DNA of 64,000 nt from Acinetobacter sp. CS-2. GTDB lineage: Bacteria > Pseudomonadota > Gammaproteobacteria > Pseudomonadales > Moraxellaceae. The notes beneath the pieces were generated by a model, which was given only the letters and a program-made list of their open reading frames with translations, ran no database searches and was not told the DNA's origin. The stretch spans positions 1,860,001 to 1,924,000 of the forward strand of contig NZ_CP067019.1 in the NCBI RefSeq assembly GCF_016599715.1, given 5' to 3'. How positions within the stretch are numbered: the first letter of the stretch is position 1; every line of letters starts with the position of its first letter. Below are positions 27,112 through 35,484 of this stretch, one piece after another. The position numbers and the translations under genes are program-made.

Positions 27112-28305
27112 TTATGCAGCTTTTCGAAATAAAATTCTGGTTAAAAGCATGCCAATCAGGGACATGCTTGCCATTAAAATTCCGACCCAAAACCATCCAC
27201 CTGTGGCCAGTACAATTGAGGCAATCAAAGGCGGCAACAGAAATTGAGATGTGGCGGAGAATTGCAAGACTAATCCTATTGTAGTGGTAATGGCAATCGG
27301 CTTTGCGGAAAAATTTAATACTTGAGAAAACACGACCGCTGCGACCAAACCGCCAAATAATGAAAAGCTCAAAACCAATATAAACTGCAGAATAAAGGGC
27401 AAAAATTCGCGTAACAGATAAAAACTCAGGGCACAGACCATTAAGGTGGCAAAACCAGTTTGGACTAAAGTTTGAGGCCGCAAACCACGCTGTAACATTA
27501 AACCACACACAAAGGTGCCAACAGCATTGGCAATCGCCACGATTGCCGTTAAGGCTCCTGCCACGGCTAAAGGAATTTGATATTGCTGATAAATGCTGGG
27601 CAAAAATCCCACCAGACTCAACCATTGTCCGGCATATACACCAAAAATAGCGGCCAGAATCCAGGCTGGAGGATGTTTTAAAGTCAGTTTAATTAAATCA
27701 AATACTGCAACCAACTGGGTATGGGTCTGCACTGCGGGAATAACCCTGTAAATCACAGCTGCCAAAGCCAGTGATAATATCCCGAAACATATCCAAACCC
27801 CTTGCCAGCCCATACTATTGATCAGGAATGGCGTACACAGTAAGCCTATTCCCATTCCGCCTCCCATATAGGCGCTCCATAGCCCCATCTTGGCTTGTAA
27901 CTGCTCGAGCGGAACCAGTTGGCGGATAAAAGCAGGACCACTTAAGGTAATCAGTAAAAATCCGAAACCTTCAACCACACGCAGTGCAAGCAACGTCGGG
28001 AATTCCTGCACAAAACCACCAGTGAAACTGGCGAATGCGAGTAAACTCAAGCCCAATAGTACACAGCGTTTTAAGCCAATTTTAGCGGTATAACTACCCA
28101 GCACGAGTGCCATGCACATACCGGCAACCTGTACCAGAGATAATAAAAAACCGGCTTGCACCAAGCTGATGCCTAACTCGGCTTGGAGTACAGGAACCGC
28201 GGGTGGCAACTTGCCTACATGCATGGCAGCGACAAATCCTGCTGCAATAATCCATAAATCTTTGCTGAGCCAACGCACGGCACTCACAACCTTCTCCTTC
28301 GGCAA
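27112..28305 (-). CDS. Major facilitator superfamily transporter
   Basis: Twelve-helix inner-membrane carrier of 397 residues. The A-loop between helices 2 and 3 reads GSYTAKIGLKR, a relaxed version of the MFS motif. LRVVEGFGFLLITLSGPAFI corresponds to helix 4. Similarity in layout to the CynX/NimT group of anion or drug carriers is weak, so no substrate is proposed. It lies convergent with the DUF441 gene and upstream of metR on the same strand with a 149-bp gap. No clue of regulation. Confidence 0.85.
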   Translation of the reverse strand: MPKEKVVSAVRWLSKDLWIIAAGFVAAMHVGKLPPAVPVLQAELGISLVQAGFLLSLVQVAGMCMALVLGSYTAKIGLKRCVLLGLSLLAFASFTGGFVQEFPTLLALRVVEGFGFLLITLSGPAFIRQLVPLEQLQAKMGLWSAYMGGGMGIGLLCTPFLINSMGWQGVWICFGILSLALAAVIYRVIPAVQTHTQLVAVFDLIKLTLKHPPAWILAAIFGVYAGQWLSLVGFLPSIYQQYQIPLAVAGALTAIVAIANAVGTFVCGLMLQRGLRPQTLVQTGFATLMVCALSFYLLREFLPFILQFILVLSFSLFGGLVAAVVFSQVLNFSAKPIAITTTIGLVLQFSATSQFLLPPLIASIVLATGGWFWVGILMASMSLIGMLLTRILFRKAA

Positions 28306-28454
28306 TTCCAGCGTAGACTAGCAAGAATAAAAACGATTATTTATCGTTGATTTGAATAAGCTAAGAGCTTGTAACAATCAATCTAGCATTGACTCGGATC
28401 ATGAAAAAATTCCCTATAAGGCTTTGATTCTATATAGGATTCAAGCATGATTTT

Positions 28455-29375
28455 TTAAGCAGAATAATACGGATTACGCTTTTGCGAGAATTTTTCCAGT
28501 TGTTTCAGGAAACCTTCAAAATAGCTTTTTTCTTTTTCTTCAGTTCGATAACCCGCATACAAGGTCCGGCGCAAACCACTCGCAGAAACGCAATCCAAAC
28601 GGCGCGAAGTCACCCATCCCTTTTGTTCATATTCATTCACCACCCAGTCTGGAAGTGCAGCAATACCTCGCCCACTGGCCACCAGTTGAATCAGCATTTG
28701 GGTTAAATCCGTGGTCCGGATCTGTTTGGGTTGAATATTGGCAGGAATAAACAGTTTCGCCATGATATCCAGACGGTGCTTATCTACCGGATAAGTAATC
28801 AGAGTTTCCTCTGCCAATTCCTGCACGGTAATACGTTCTGCACGAACCAGTGGATGAGTGTTCGACAAGACCAGACGTGATTCATATTCAAAAATCGGAA
28901 AATATTCGATGCCTTTTAAGGCAATCGGATCTGCCGTAATTAACAGGTCAAATTCGGCATTTTGCAGCAGTTCATGTGGATTGGCTTCAAAGCCGGAAGC
29001 AAAATCCAGATCTACATCTGGATATAAGTGGCGATACTGGTTGAGCAGTGGCATTAACCAGTCAAAACAGCTATGACATTCAGAGGAGAAAATAATACGT
29101 CCAGTCTGGCCATGCACAATACGGGTAATATCTGTCTGGGTAATCTGGATTTGTGGCAGTACATCATCTGCCAGTTTGAGCAAACGCTGCCCTACATTAG
29201 AGAAAGTGACCGGTCGGCTGCGGCGATTGACCACCTCTACCCCATACCAGTGATCAAGTTCTTTTAACTGATGTGAAATGGCCGATGGTGTTAAACACAG
29301 GTCATTGGCAGCAGCCACCAGTGAACCATGTTCACGCAGAGCAGTCAGTGTTTTTAAATGGCGAATTTCTAACAT
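28455..29375 (-). CDS. metR: LysR-family activator of methionine synthesis (MetR-like)
   Basis: In enterobacteria MetR activates metE with homocysteine as co-inducer. The N-terminal helix-turn-helix starts MLEIRHLKTLTALREHGSLV, followed by AAANDLCLTPSAISHQLKEL, as in E. coli MetR. The MetR-type ECHSCFDWLMPLL near residue 100 and GRGIAALPDWVV near 240 agree. It is divergent from metE (179 bp between starts), the classic arrangement. I chose the ATG at 29375. An ATG at 29387 and a long upstream open frame are alternatives. Confidence 0.9.
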   Translation of the reverse strand: MLEIRHLKTLTALREHGSLVAAANDLCLTPSAISHQLKELDHWYGVEVVNRRSRPVTFSNVGQRLLKLADDVLPQIQITQTDITRIVHGQTGRIIFSSECHSCFDWLMPLLNQYRHLYPDVDLDFASGFEANPHELLQNAEFDLLITADPIALKGIEYFPIFEYESRLVLSNTHPLVRAERITVQELAEETLITYPVDKHRLDIMAKLFIPANIQPKQIRTTDLTQMLIQLVASGRGIAALPDWVVNEYEQKGWVTSRRLDCVSASGLRRTLYAGYRTEEKEKSYFEGFLKQLEKFSQKRNPYYSA

Positions 29376-29553
29376 ATTAATAGTCATTCCAACAGAGCAT
29401 AATTTTTGAGCCCTTGTACGTGAAGCCCAAAAGCAAAAAATCATATAATGAATAAAAATAATTTTAACATGAAAATAATGAGTTTGATTCATCTTTATTT
29501 TTGTTCGATGATAGTTGCAACAAAATGAGATCATCTATCTCCCTGGAAATATC

Positions 29554-31845
29554 ATGACTTTAACTACACATATTTTGGGCTACCCACGCATTGGTGCAAA
29601 ACGTGAACTTAAATTTGCAGAAGAAAGCTATTGGAAAGGTGAAATAACTCAAGCAGAATTTTTAGCAAAAGCCCAAGCGCTAGAAGCAAGTAACTGGCAA
29701 GCACAAATAGATGCCGGCTTATCTTTGGTGACTGTGGGTGACTTTGTATTTTATGACAGTATTTTAACCCATGCCATGCGTTTAGGGATAATTCCAGCCC
29801 GCTTTAAAGAAGCTAAAAAGCTAAATCAAGTTGATCAACAGTTCTATTTGGCACGGGGTCGTGCACCCCACTGCACCGATGTTGCTGCACTAGAAATGAC
29901 CAAATGGTTTGACACCAACTACCACTACTTAGTACCTGAATTAAATTCAGCACAACAGTTTAAAGCTGATTTTTCTGATTTACTGGCGCAAGTCGATCGC
30001 GCCAAGGCATTGAATCAACCGCTTAAAGTGGTACTCCCTGGTTTAGTCAGCTTTCTGTATTTATCCCGTATTGTCGATGCAAATACAGCAGAAGCAGAAA
30101 AACATGCCTGTGAATGTGGAAATGATCATGCTGACATAAGCGCAGATCAGGCAAATTTAAAATTTGTAGATGCATTGCTGCCAATTTATGCAGCATTATT
30201 CGATGAACTCAAAGCACGCGGCGTAGAATATGTACAGGTCGATGAACCGGCTTTAGTACTTGATCTTGCACCAGAATGGCAAGCTGCATTTGAACAGGTT
30301 TATCATCTGTTACAACGTCATGATTGTTTAAAATTGATTGTGGCAAGTTATTTTGAAACTCTAGGTGCCAATTTAAATCTTGCTGTCAATCTCCCAGTTG
30401 CAGGCTTACACATTGACATTACCCGTGAAAAAGTGGGTGAGTTTTTCTGGAAAAAAGTCATTGACCAATTACCCACACACAAAATCTTGTCTTTGGGCTT
30501 AATCAACGGTCGTAGTGTTTGGGCAAGTGACCTAGTGGCCCTGAATGATATTGTTCAAACAGCACAAAAATCTTTAGGTGAGCGTTTATGGCTTGCTACG
30601 GGCTGTTCATTGCTGCACGTGCCGGTTGATCTGCGTTCTGAAACTATTCCTGCTGAAGTAGACGGCAAACTTGCTTTTGCCCGCCAAAAACTAGAGGAGC
30701 TTGTCGCCTTAGCAAACGGTCACATTTATGCAAATGAAAAACTTTCTAAAGCTGTGGATGCACCATTTGATTTAGTGGCCCAATCTCGCCAAGCACCGTT
30801 TGAAATTCGTTTCAAGGCCCAACAAGAAAAGCTGAAATTACCTTTGATCCCGACCACGACCATCGGTTCATTCCCACAAACTGCTGAAATTCGTGCAGCA
30901 CGTGCAGCCTGGAATAACGGAAATTTGACCAACGATGCCTATGAAGCAGCAATGAAAAAAGAAATCGCATATGCGATTCAACAGCAAGAAGAACTTGGTC
31001 TAGATGTTCTGGTACATGGTGAAGCCGAACGTACCGACATGGTTGAATACTTTGCAGGTCTGCTGGACGGCTTCTGGTTATCCAAGTTTGGTTGGGTTCA
31101 GTCTTACGGTAGTCGCTGTGTTCGCCCGCCAATCATCGTAGGGGATATCACTCGTCCAAATGCCATGACGGTGAAATGGATTGAGTATGCCAATACCTTA
31201 TCTGACAAGATTGTCAAAGGCATGTTGACCGGCCCGGTTACTATTCTAAACTGGTCATTCCCTCCTGCACATCGGACTCGTCGTGAAGTATGTTTACAGC
31301 TGGCTGAAGCAATCCGCCAGGAAGTCTCTGATCTGCAAGATGCTGGTGTCGAAATTATCCAGATTGATGAAGCGGCATTCCGTGAAGGTTTACCCCTGCG
31401 TAAAGCCGATCAGGCTGAATACTGGGATTGGGTGGTAAAATCGTTCAAACACTGTTCAAGCGGCGCACGTGTGGATACGCAAATTCATACCCACATGTGT
31501 TATTCAGACTTTAAAGACTGCCTGCCACAAATCACAGCGATGGATGCAGATGTCATCACGATTGAAACTTCCCGTTCAGGTTTACAGCTGTTAGACGTGT
31601 TCCACGAGCAAGGTTATCCCAATGCAGTTGGTCCAGGTGTATATGACATTCACAGTCCACGTACCCCTACCAGTGACAACATGCGTACCGTGATTGATGG
31701 TGCATTAAAAACCATTCCTGCTGAACGTTTATGGGTCAATCCGGACTGCGGCTTAAAAACACGTGGTTGGGCTGAGACGAAAATAGCACTGGCAACGCTA
31801 GTGAAAATGGCCAAAGAAGTACGTAAAGAGCTGCAAGCTGCATAA
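29554..31845 (+). CDS. metE: Cobalamin-independent methionine synthase
   Basis: Transfers a methyl group from 5-methyltetrahydropteroyl-triglutamate to homocysteine. The N-terminal ILGYPRIGAKRELKFA is the family start signature. The C-terminal catalytic barrel holds the zinc ligands, visible in HMCYSDF near residue 648 and CGLKTR near 731, plus DVITIETSRSG between them. Its 763 residues match E. coli (753). The ATG at 29554 has GGAA 7 bp upstream. The 179-bp spacer to metR shows no cobalamin or SAM riboswitch that I could recognise, so control by MetR is likely. Confidence 0.97.
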   Translation: MTLTTHILGYPRIGAKRELKFAEESYWKGEITQAEFLAKAQALEASNWQAQIDAGLSLVTVGDFVFYDSILTHAMRLGIIPARFKEAKKLNQVDQQFYLARGRAPHCTDVAALEMTKWFDTNYHYLVPELNSAQQFKADFSDLLAQVDRAKALNQPLKVVLPGLVSFLYLSRIVDANTAEAEKHACECGNDHADISADQANLKFVDALLPIYAALFDELKARGVEYVQVDEPALVLDLAPEWQAAFEQVYHLLQRHDCLKLIVASYFETLGANLNLAVNLPVAGLHIDITREKVGEFFWKKVIDQLPTHKILSLGLINGRSVWASDLVALNDIVQTAQKSLGERLWLATGCSLLHVPVDLRSETIPAEVDGKLAFARQKLEELVALANGHIYANEKLSKAVDAPFDLVAQSRQAPFEIRFKAQQEKLKLPLIPTTTIGSFPQTAEIRAARAAWNNGNLTNDAYEAAMKKEIAYAIQQQEELGLDVLVHGEAERTDMVEYFAGLLDGFWLSKFGWVQSYGSRCVRPPIIVGDITRPNAMTVKWIEYANTLSDKIVKGMLTGPVTILNWSFPPAHRTRREVCLQLAEAIRQEVSDLQDAGVEIIQIDEAAFREGLPLRKADQAEYWDWVVKSFKHCSSGARVDTQIHTHMCYSDFKDCLPQITAMDADVITIETSRSGLQLLDVFHEQGYPNAVGPGVYDIHSPRTPTSDNMRTVIDGALKTIPAERLWVNPDCGLKTRGWAETKIALATLVKMAKEVRKELQAA

Positions 31846-31860
31846 TCCAGATCGCACAAT

Positions 31861-31890
31861 AAAAATAGCTCCTTTATTGGAGCTATTTTT
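31861..31890 (+). terminator. Bidirectional terminator, metE / YDY-repeat gene
   Basis: The 12-bp stem AAAAATAGCTCC / GGAGCTATTTTT with a 6-nt loop has T-runs on both strands. It lies 15 bp after metE and 20 bp after the minus-strand gene. Confidence 0.9.
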
Positions 31891-31910
31891 AGCATCTAAT
31901 TCAGGATGAA

Positions 31911-32273
31911 CTAACTAAAGTTATAATATTGTGCTGTACTAAAATCATACAGCGTTATGATCGAGCCAGAAATGGTAATTTCGTAGTAACTTGAGTTGCC
32001 ATAATGATAGCCTTCGTATTTTTTTATGCCTTTCTTTTTTAAACTGATAAATTCGCTATGACCATAATCATACAGGTTAAATTCCCGGCCGGTGTTTCGT
32101 CCCTCAAAAACAGCTGATCGGTGATAATCATAAAGTTTTGCCTCGCCCGCATTAACGTTACCGCTGATTTGAGAATAAGCACTTTCATTGTAATCATAAA
32201 TATTTGACTTATGATTGCCGAATTCCAGCTTGGCCACCACCAAAGCCAAAGCCGCTCGCTGATACTGTCGCAT
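31911..32273 (-). CDS. Small protein with five ~21-residue YDY repeats, function unknown
   Basis: A 120-residue protein with no signal peptide or membrane segment. YDY-type triplets (YDY, YDY, YDY, YHY, YDF) fall at residues 26, 48, 68, 89 and 109, a period of 20-22. A Ser follows three residues after the first four. The repeats are rich in Tyr, Ser, Asn and Gly and look like paired beta strands, so a small solenoid or beta-roll is likely (inference). A good Shine-Dalgarno AAGGA lies 8 bp before the ATG, supporting real translation. I do not recognise the family. Confidence 0.7.
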   Translation of the reverse strand: MRQYQRAALALVVAKLEFGNHKSNIYDYNESAYSQISGNVNAGEAKLYDYHRSAVFEGRNTGREFNLYDYGHSEFISLKKKGIKKYEGYHYGNSSYYEITISGSIITLYDFSTAQYYNFS

Positions 32274-32586
32274 ATATTTTTCCTTTTCATTTTTATTCTT
32301 TTTCGTCAGTCAAAAAATCATCCTATTTTCTAACTTTAAAACTTATTTAAATAGTTGTGATTCCCCAAACACCATAACAAACTATTTTTCCAGCTCAAAA
32401 TAATATTTAATCAGACTACCCTTTGGTCATTTTCTTGTTCATACCCAATGAAAATCAGGTATTCAAATTTGTTATGTACACCTCAATTCAGCAATAAAGA
32501 CAACTCTAAACTGGATGAAGATTTCCGCTTGCCCCCCTCTTAGGCATGCAAAAGGACCGTAAATAATGATTTATAAACTCTTAATT
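32274..32586. other. 313-bp spacer without recognisable gene
   Basis: AT-rich with stop codons in all frames. The only signal seen is the Shine-Dalgarno for the YDY-repeat gene at the left edge. The promoter of that gene should lie within the leftmost ~150 bp. No terminator hairpin was evident for the K+ channel gene, which ends at the right edge. Confidence 0.6.
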
Positions 32587-33570
32587 TTAATCTGGTAATT
32601 TTTTTCCACAATGGGGACAGTAAGCATATTGCTCGCGTTCTTGCTTCAATGCTTCTTCCCGCTGTTCACGCAGCAACTGGAAAATAATATTGCGCGTTTG
32701 CTCCGAAGTGAGTCCCACCTCTTTACGCATACTTTCTATTTTTTCCTGATCATTGAATAGATCAATTTCAGAACTTTGCAATAACTCTCTAAATTTTAAT
32801 TCCAGATTCTGCTTACGCTGTTCCAGTTCATAGGTCAGGCCGGTTGCCAAGATACCTGCCGGTAAAGCGGCCAGTCCCACGCCTAAAATGGTAATAATTG
32901 CGCCCAAAAAACGCCCCAAAGGAGTAATCGGTGTCACATCTCCATAACCCACAGTGGTCAGGGTCACTACCGCCCACCACATCGATGCCGGAATTGAAGT
33001 AAACACCTCAGGTTGAGCTTTACTTTCGACCACGTAAATACAGGCGGCAGCCATCACAATCATGATGCTTAAAATAAAGAGAACCGCCTGAAAAGACCCT
33101 TTTTCACGTTCAATCACGCGCAATAGAATTTGTAGGGAGACAAAATAGCGTGTCAACTTTAACAATCGCATGAGCCGTAAAATTCTCAGGAAGCGTAAAT
33201 CAATCGGCACCCAGAAATTAATATAAGCTGGCAAGATGGCAAATAAATCGATGATTGCTGCACCACTTTTGACCCAGTTCAGGCGATTCTTCCAGGCACT
33301 GTAAAATGGATTTTCTTCGGCAACTGACCAAAAACGGAGTAAATATTCAAGCGAAAAAATAAAGATAGAAAAGTATTCGAAAAAATCGAAAAATGCCGCA
33401 TAGGATTGATACACATCATTTACCGACTCCAATAATATGGCTGCCGCATTGCCCAGGATCAGTAAAATTAAAAAATAGTTAATCGTCCGACTAAACCTGG
33501 TTTCGTAGTCTTCATTATGTAAATTGTTATAAACGAATCTTCTTAGTGTATACCACGTGCTAAATGCCAT
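32587..33570 (-). CDS. Voltage-gated-type potassium channel with C-terminal zinc ribbon
   Basis: Six-helix K+ channel. The S4 voltage-sensor segment LRFLRILRLMRLLKLTRYF has basic residues at every third place. The pore loop carries the selectivity filter TVGYGD near residue 210. After S6 comes a charged, probably coiled-coil tail (about 245-310), ending in a four-residue-ligand motif YCPHCGKKL. That has only one CxxC, so zinc binding would need dimerisation or is lost. Its 327 residues fit bacterial Kv-like ion transporters. Single gene. Confidence 0.9.
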   Translation of the reverse strand: MAFSTWYTLRRFVYNNLHNEDYETRFSRTINYFLILLILGNAAAILLESVNDVYQSYAAFFDFFEYFSIFIFSLEYLLRFWSVAEENPFYSAWKNRLNWVKSGAAIIDLFAILPAYINFWVPIDLRFLRILRLMRLLKLTRYFVSLQILLRVIEREKGSFQAVLFILSIMIVMAAACIYVVESKAQPEVFTSIPASMWWAVVTLTTVGYGDVTPITPLGRFLGAIITILGVGLAALPAGILATGLTYELEQRKQNLELKFRELLQSSEIDLFNDQEKIESMRKEVGLTSEQTRNIIFQLLREQREEALKQEREQYAYCPHCGKKLPD

Positions 33571-33680
33571 AGCCGTACATATTGTAATTTAAAGGCTGTA
33601 GTTTAACCCAAGTTGGAAAAGATGTAATGCATGACAAGCCAAGAAGCCCTCATCACGCATTCATTTTACTTTACTTCAAT

Positions 33681-35396
33681 TTATTCAACAAAAAGCAAAG
33701 CTAAACGTACTTGGTCATAGCCCATACGTGGACTGGTCGCTTCTACAATCGGACGCAGCTTAATTGCACCATCCTCACTAAAGTTTTCAGGACTTTGACG
33801 TTTCATCAAGCGTTTATAAATTTTACGTACCTGCTCCACCACTTCATCCCCCGGATGAGCTACGGAAATGTCCAAGCCCTGCTCTTTATGTAATTTCGCC
33901 AAATGATTGATAATGGTCGCAGGAGTCAAGCCACGCTCAACGGCAATATCCTGAATTTCATAACCATCTTCAAACAATTCACGAGTTTCATCCAATGTGG
34001 CTGTCGCATAATTGGTTTTGCCGCCACTTTTGGCAATTTTCTTCTCGTTACGCTGAATTTCTGCTTCATTCAAGGTACCGCCACAATGACGGATAAAAGC
34101 TTTGTGCTGCGGTGTTAAATCAATCGATTCGAAATGATTTTCCGCTTCTTCCGACAATTCCTGAAAACGGCGATCGGCCTTAATAGCCAAACTGTCCAGT
34201 TCCAAAGCCTGTTCATTAATGCCCAGCAATTTTAAACCGCTTAATGCTTTTAAACGCGACAGTGCTACATAGCCCTGACCTTTCTCAAAGGTATGCGCCA
34301 GATTAATTTCAGCCGCTTCCAGCGTCATGCCTTGTGATTTATGAATGGTAATGGCCCAAGCCAGACGTAGCGGAATTTGCTGAAAACTGGCAATCGTTTT
34401 ACCTGCATCGTTATCGACCGACCAGGTTTCAGGCTCTACCACCAGTACCGTACCGTCGGTCAATTTTACTTTTGGCAAAATGCCATATTCATCATCTTCT
34501 TCAAAGCCAATCACCTCACCCAGACTGCCGTTGATATAACCCACATCAAAGTTGTTTTTGACAAACATCACCTTGGCATTTTTCTTTAAGGTCAGGTTTT
34601 CAGGTGCACGAACGGATGATTTTAAAGTCTCGATCAGCTTATCATTACCGTCACAAATGGCGTCAAACTGCTTGCTTTCCGCATCAATAGCATTCAGATG
34701 CTTAAAGTTGATGCTATCCACATCCATATTGTGGGTATATAAACGGGTAAAGGTTTCGCCTACATCTTGCTGGCGGGTTTGTTCCAAAGCCCGAAGATGT
34801 TCAGACGTAATGCTCTGACTGCGGATGGCATTTAAAATGTCGTTTAAATAGTCATTGCCCTGACGGTGCTGTTCGGTCAGATAACAAACCCGGAATTTTG
34901 CTTCCACCCAAGCATCGGACATAAAGCAGAATTTATCCCGATTGCGTTCGTCATTTTTACCCACGGGTGGTAACTGAAAAAAGTCACCTGCGACAATGAC
35001 CTGAATCCCGCCAAAAGCTTCATCACTTTCCTTGAAATATTTTAAAACCTGATTGACCAGATTAAGCTGCTTGGCATGCAGCATGGAAATTTCATCAATA
35101 ATCAGTACCTGGGCATTTTCCAAATGCTCTTTGAGGTACTTGCGTTCTTTCATGTTTTTCAGGTCAGCATCAGCCAGAAAATCCTTAATGCCAATGCCTG
35201 CCCAGGTATGAATGGTCATGCCATTCATATGTGTTGCCGCAATCCCTGTAGATGCGGTGATGGCCACAGGCACCTTACGGGCTTTTAAATAATTGATGTA
35301 CTGATTGAGTGTATAGGTTTTCCCTGCACCAGCCGAACCTGTTAAAAAGACATTTTCGCCCGCTTTCAAAAGCTTGAGTGCAGTTTCTTGTTTCAT
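33681..35396 (-). CDS. PIF1/RecD-like DNA helicase with C-terminal HTH
   Basis: Superfamily 1B ATP-dependent helicase. Walker A is GSAGAGKTYTLNQ at residues 20-32, Walker B VLIIDEISMLHAKQ near 100, motif III GDFFQLPPVG near 145, and the C-terminal ITIHKSQGMTLEAAEI with VALSRLKALSGL, as in PIF1. A helix-turn-helix near residues 480-510 (EDGYEIQDIAVERGLTPATI) resembles the helicase-associated HTH of RecQ/YpbB proteins. Its 571 residues fit. Known PIF1 relatives unwind G-quadruplexes and forks; the role here is inferred. Single gene. Confidence 0.88.
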   Translation of the reverse strand: MKQETALKLLKAGENVFLTGSAGAGKTYTLNQYINYLKARKVPVAITASTGIAATHMNGMTIHTWAGIGIKDFLADADLKNMKERKYLKEHLENAQVLIIDEISMLHAKQLNLVNQVLKYFKESDEAFGGIQVIVAGDFFQLPPVGKNDERNRDKFCFMSDAWVEAKFRVCYLTEQHRQGNDYLNDILNAIRSQSITSEHLRALEQTRQQDVGETFTRLYTHNMDVDSINFKHLNAIDAESKQFDAICDGNDKLIETLKSSVRAPENLTLKKNAKVMFVKNNFDVGYINGSLGEVIGFEEDDEYGILPKVKLTDGTVLVVEPETWSVDNDAGKTIASFQQIPLRLAWAITIHKSQGMTLEAAEINLAHTFEKGQGYVALSRLKALSGLKLLGINEQALELDSLAIKADRRFQELSEEAENHFESIDLTPQHKAFIRHCGGTLNEAEIQRNEKKIAKSGGKTNYATATLDETRELFEDGYEIQDIAVERGLTPATIINHLAKLHKEQGLDISVAHPGDEVVEQVRKIYKRLMKRQSPENFSEDGAIKLRPIVEATSPRMGYDQVRLALLFVE

Positions 35397-35484
35397 AAGA
35401 CCTATAACCGTAAATTAACGGCTATAGCCTACCGATTTTTTCCCTAAAAGTTAAGCCCAGAAAAAAGTTTAGCGACAGCCACTG

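Noticed and set aside
29504..29520. 17-bp identity TTCGATGATAGTTGCAA with 48528-48544
   Set aside because: In an AT-rich 64-kb window about one such chance match is expected; flanking bases do not match and the contexts (metE leader, coding remnant) differ.
29376..29553. Possible cobalamin or SAM riboswitch before metE
   Set aside because: The 178-bp spacer has no conserved box or stem pattern that I could recognise; divergent MetR explains regulation.
30726..31132. Minus-strand open frames of 68 and 106 codons within metE
   Set aside because: Antisense shadows of a strongly conserved gene; no start context or family features.
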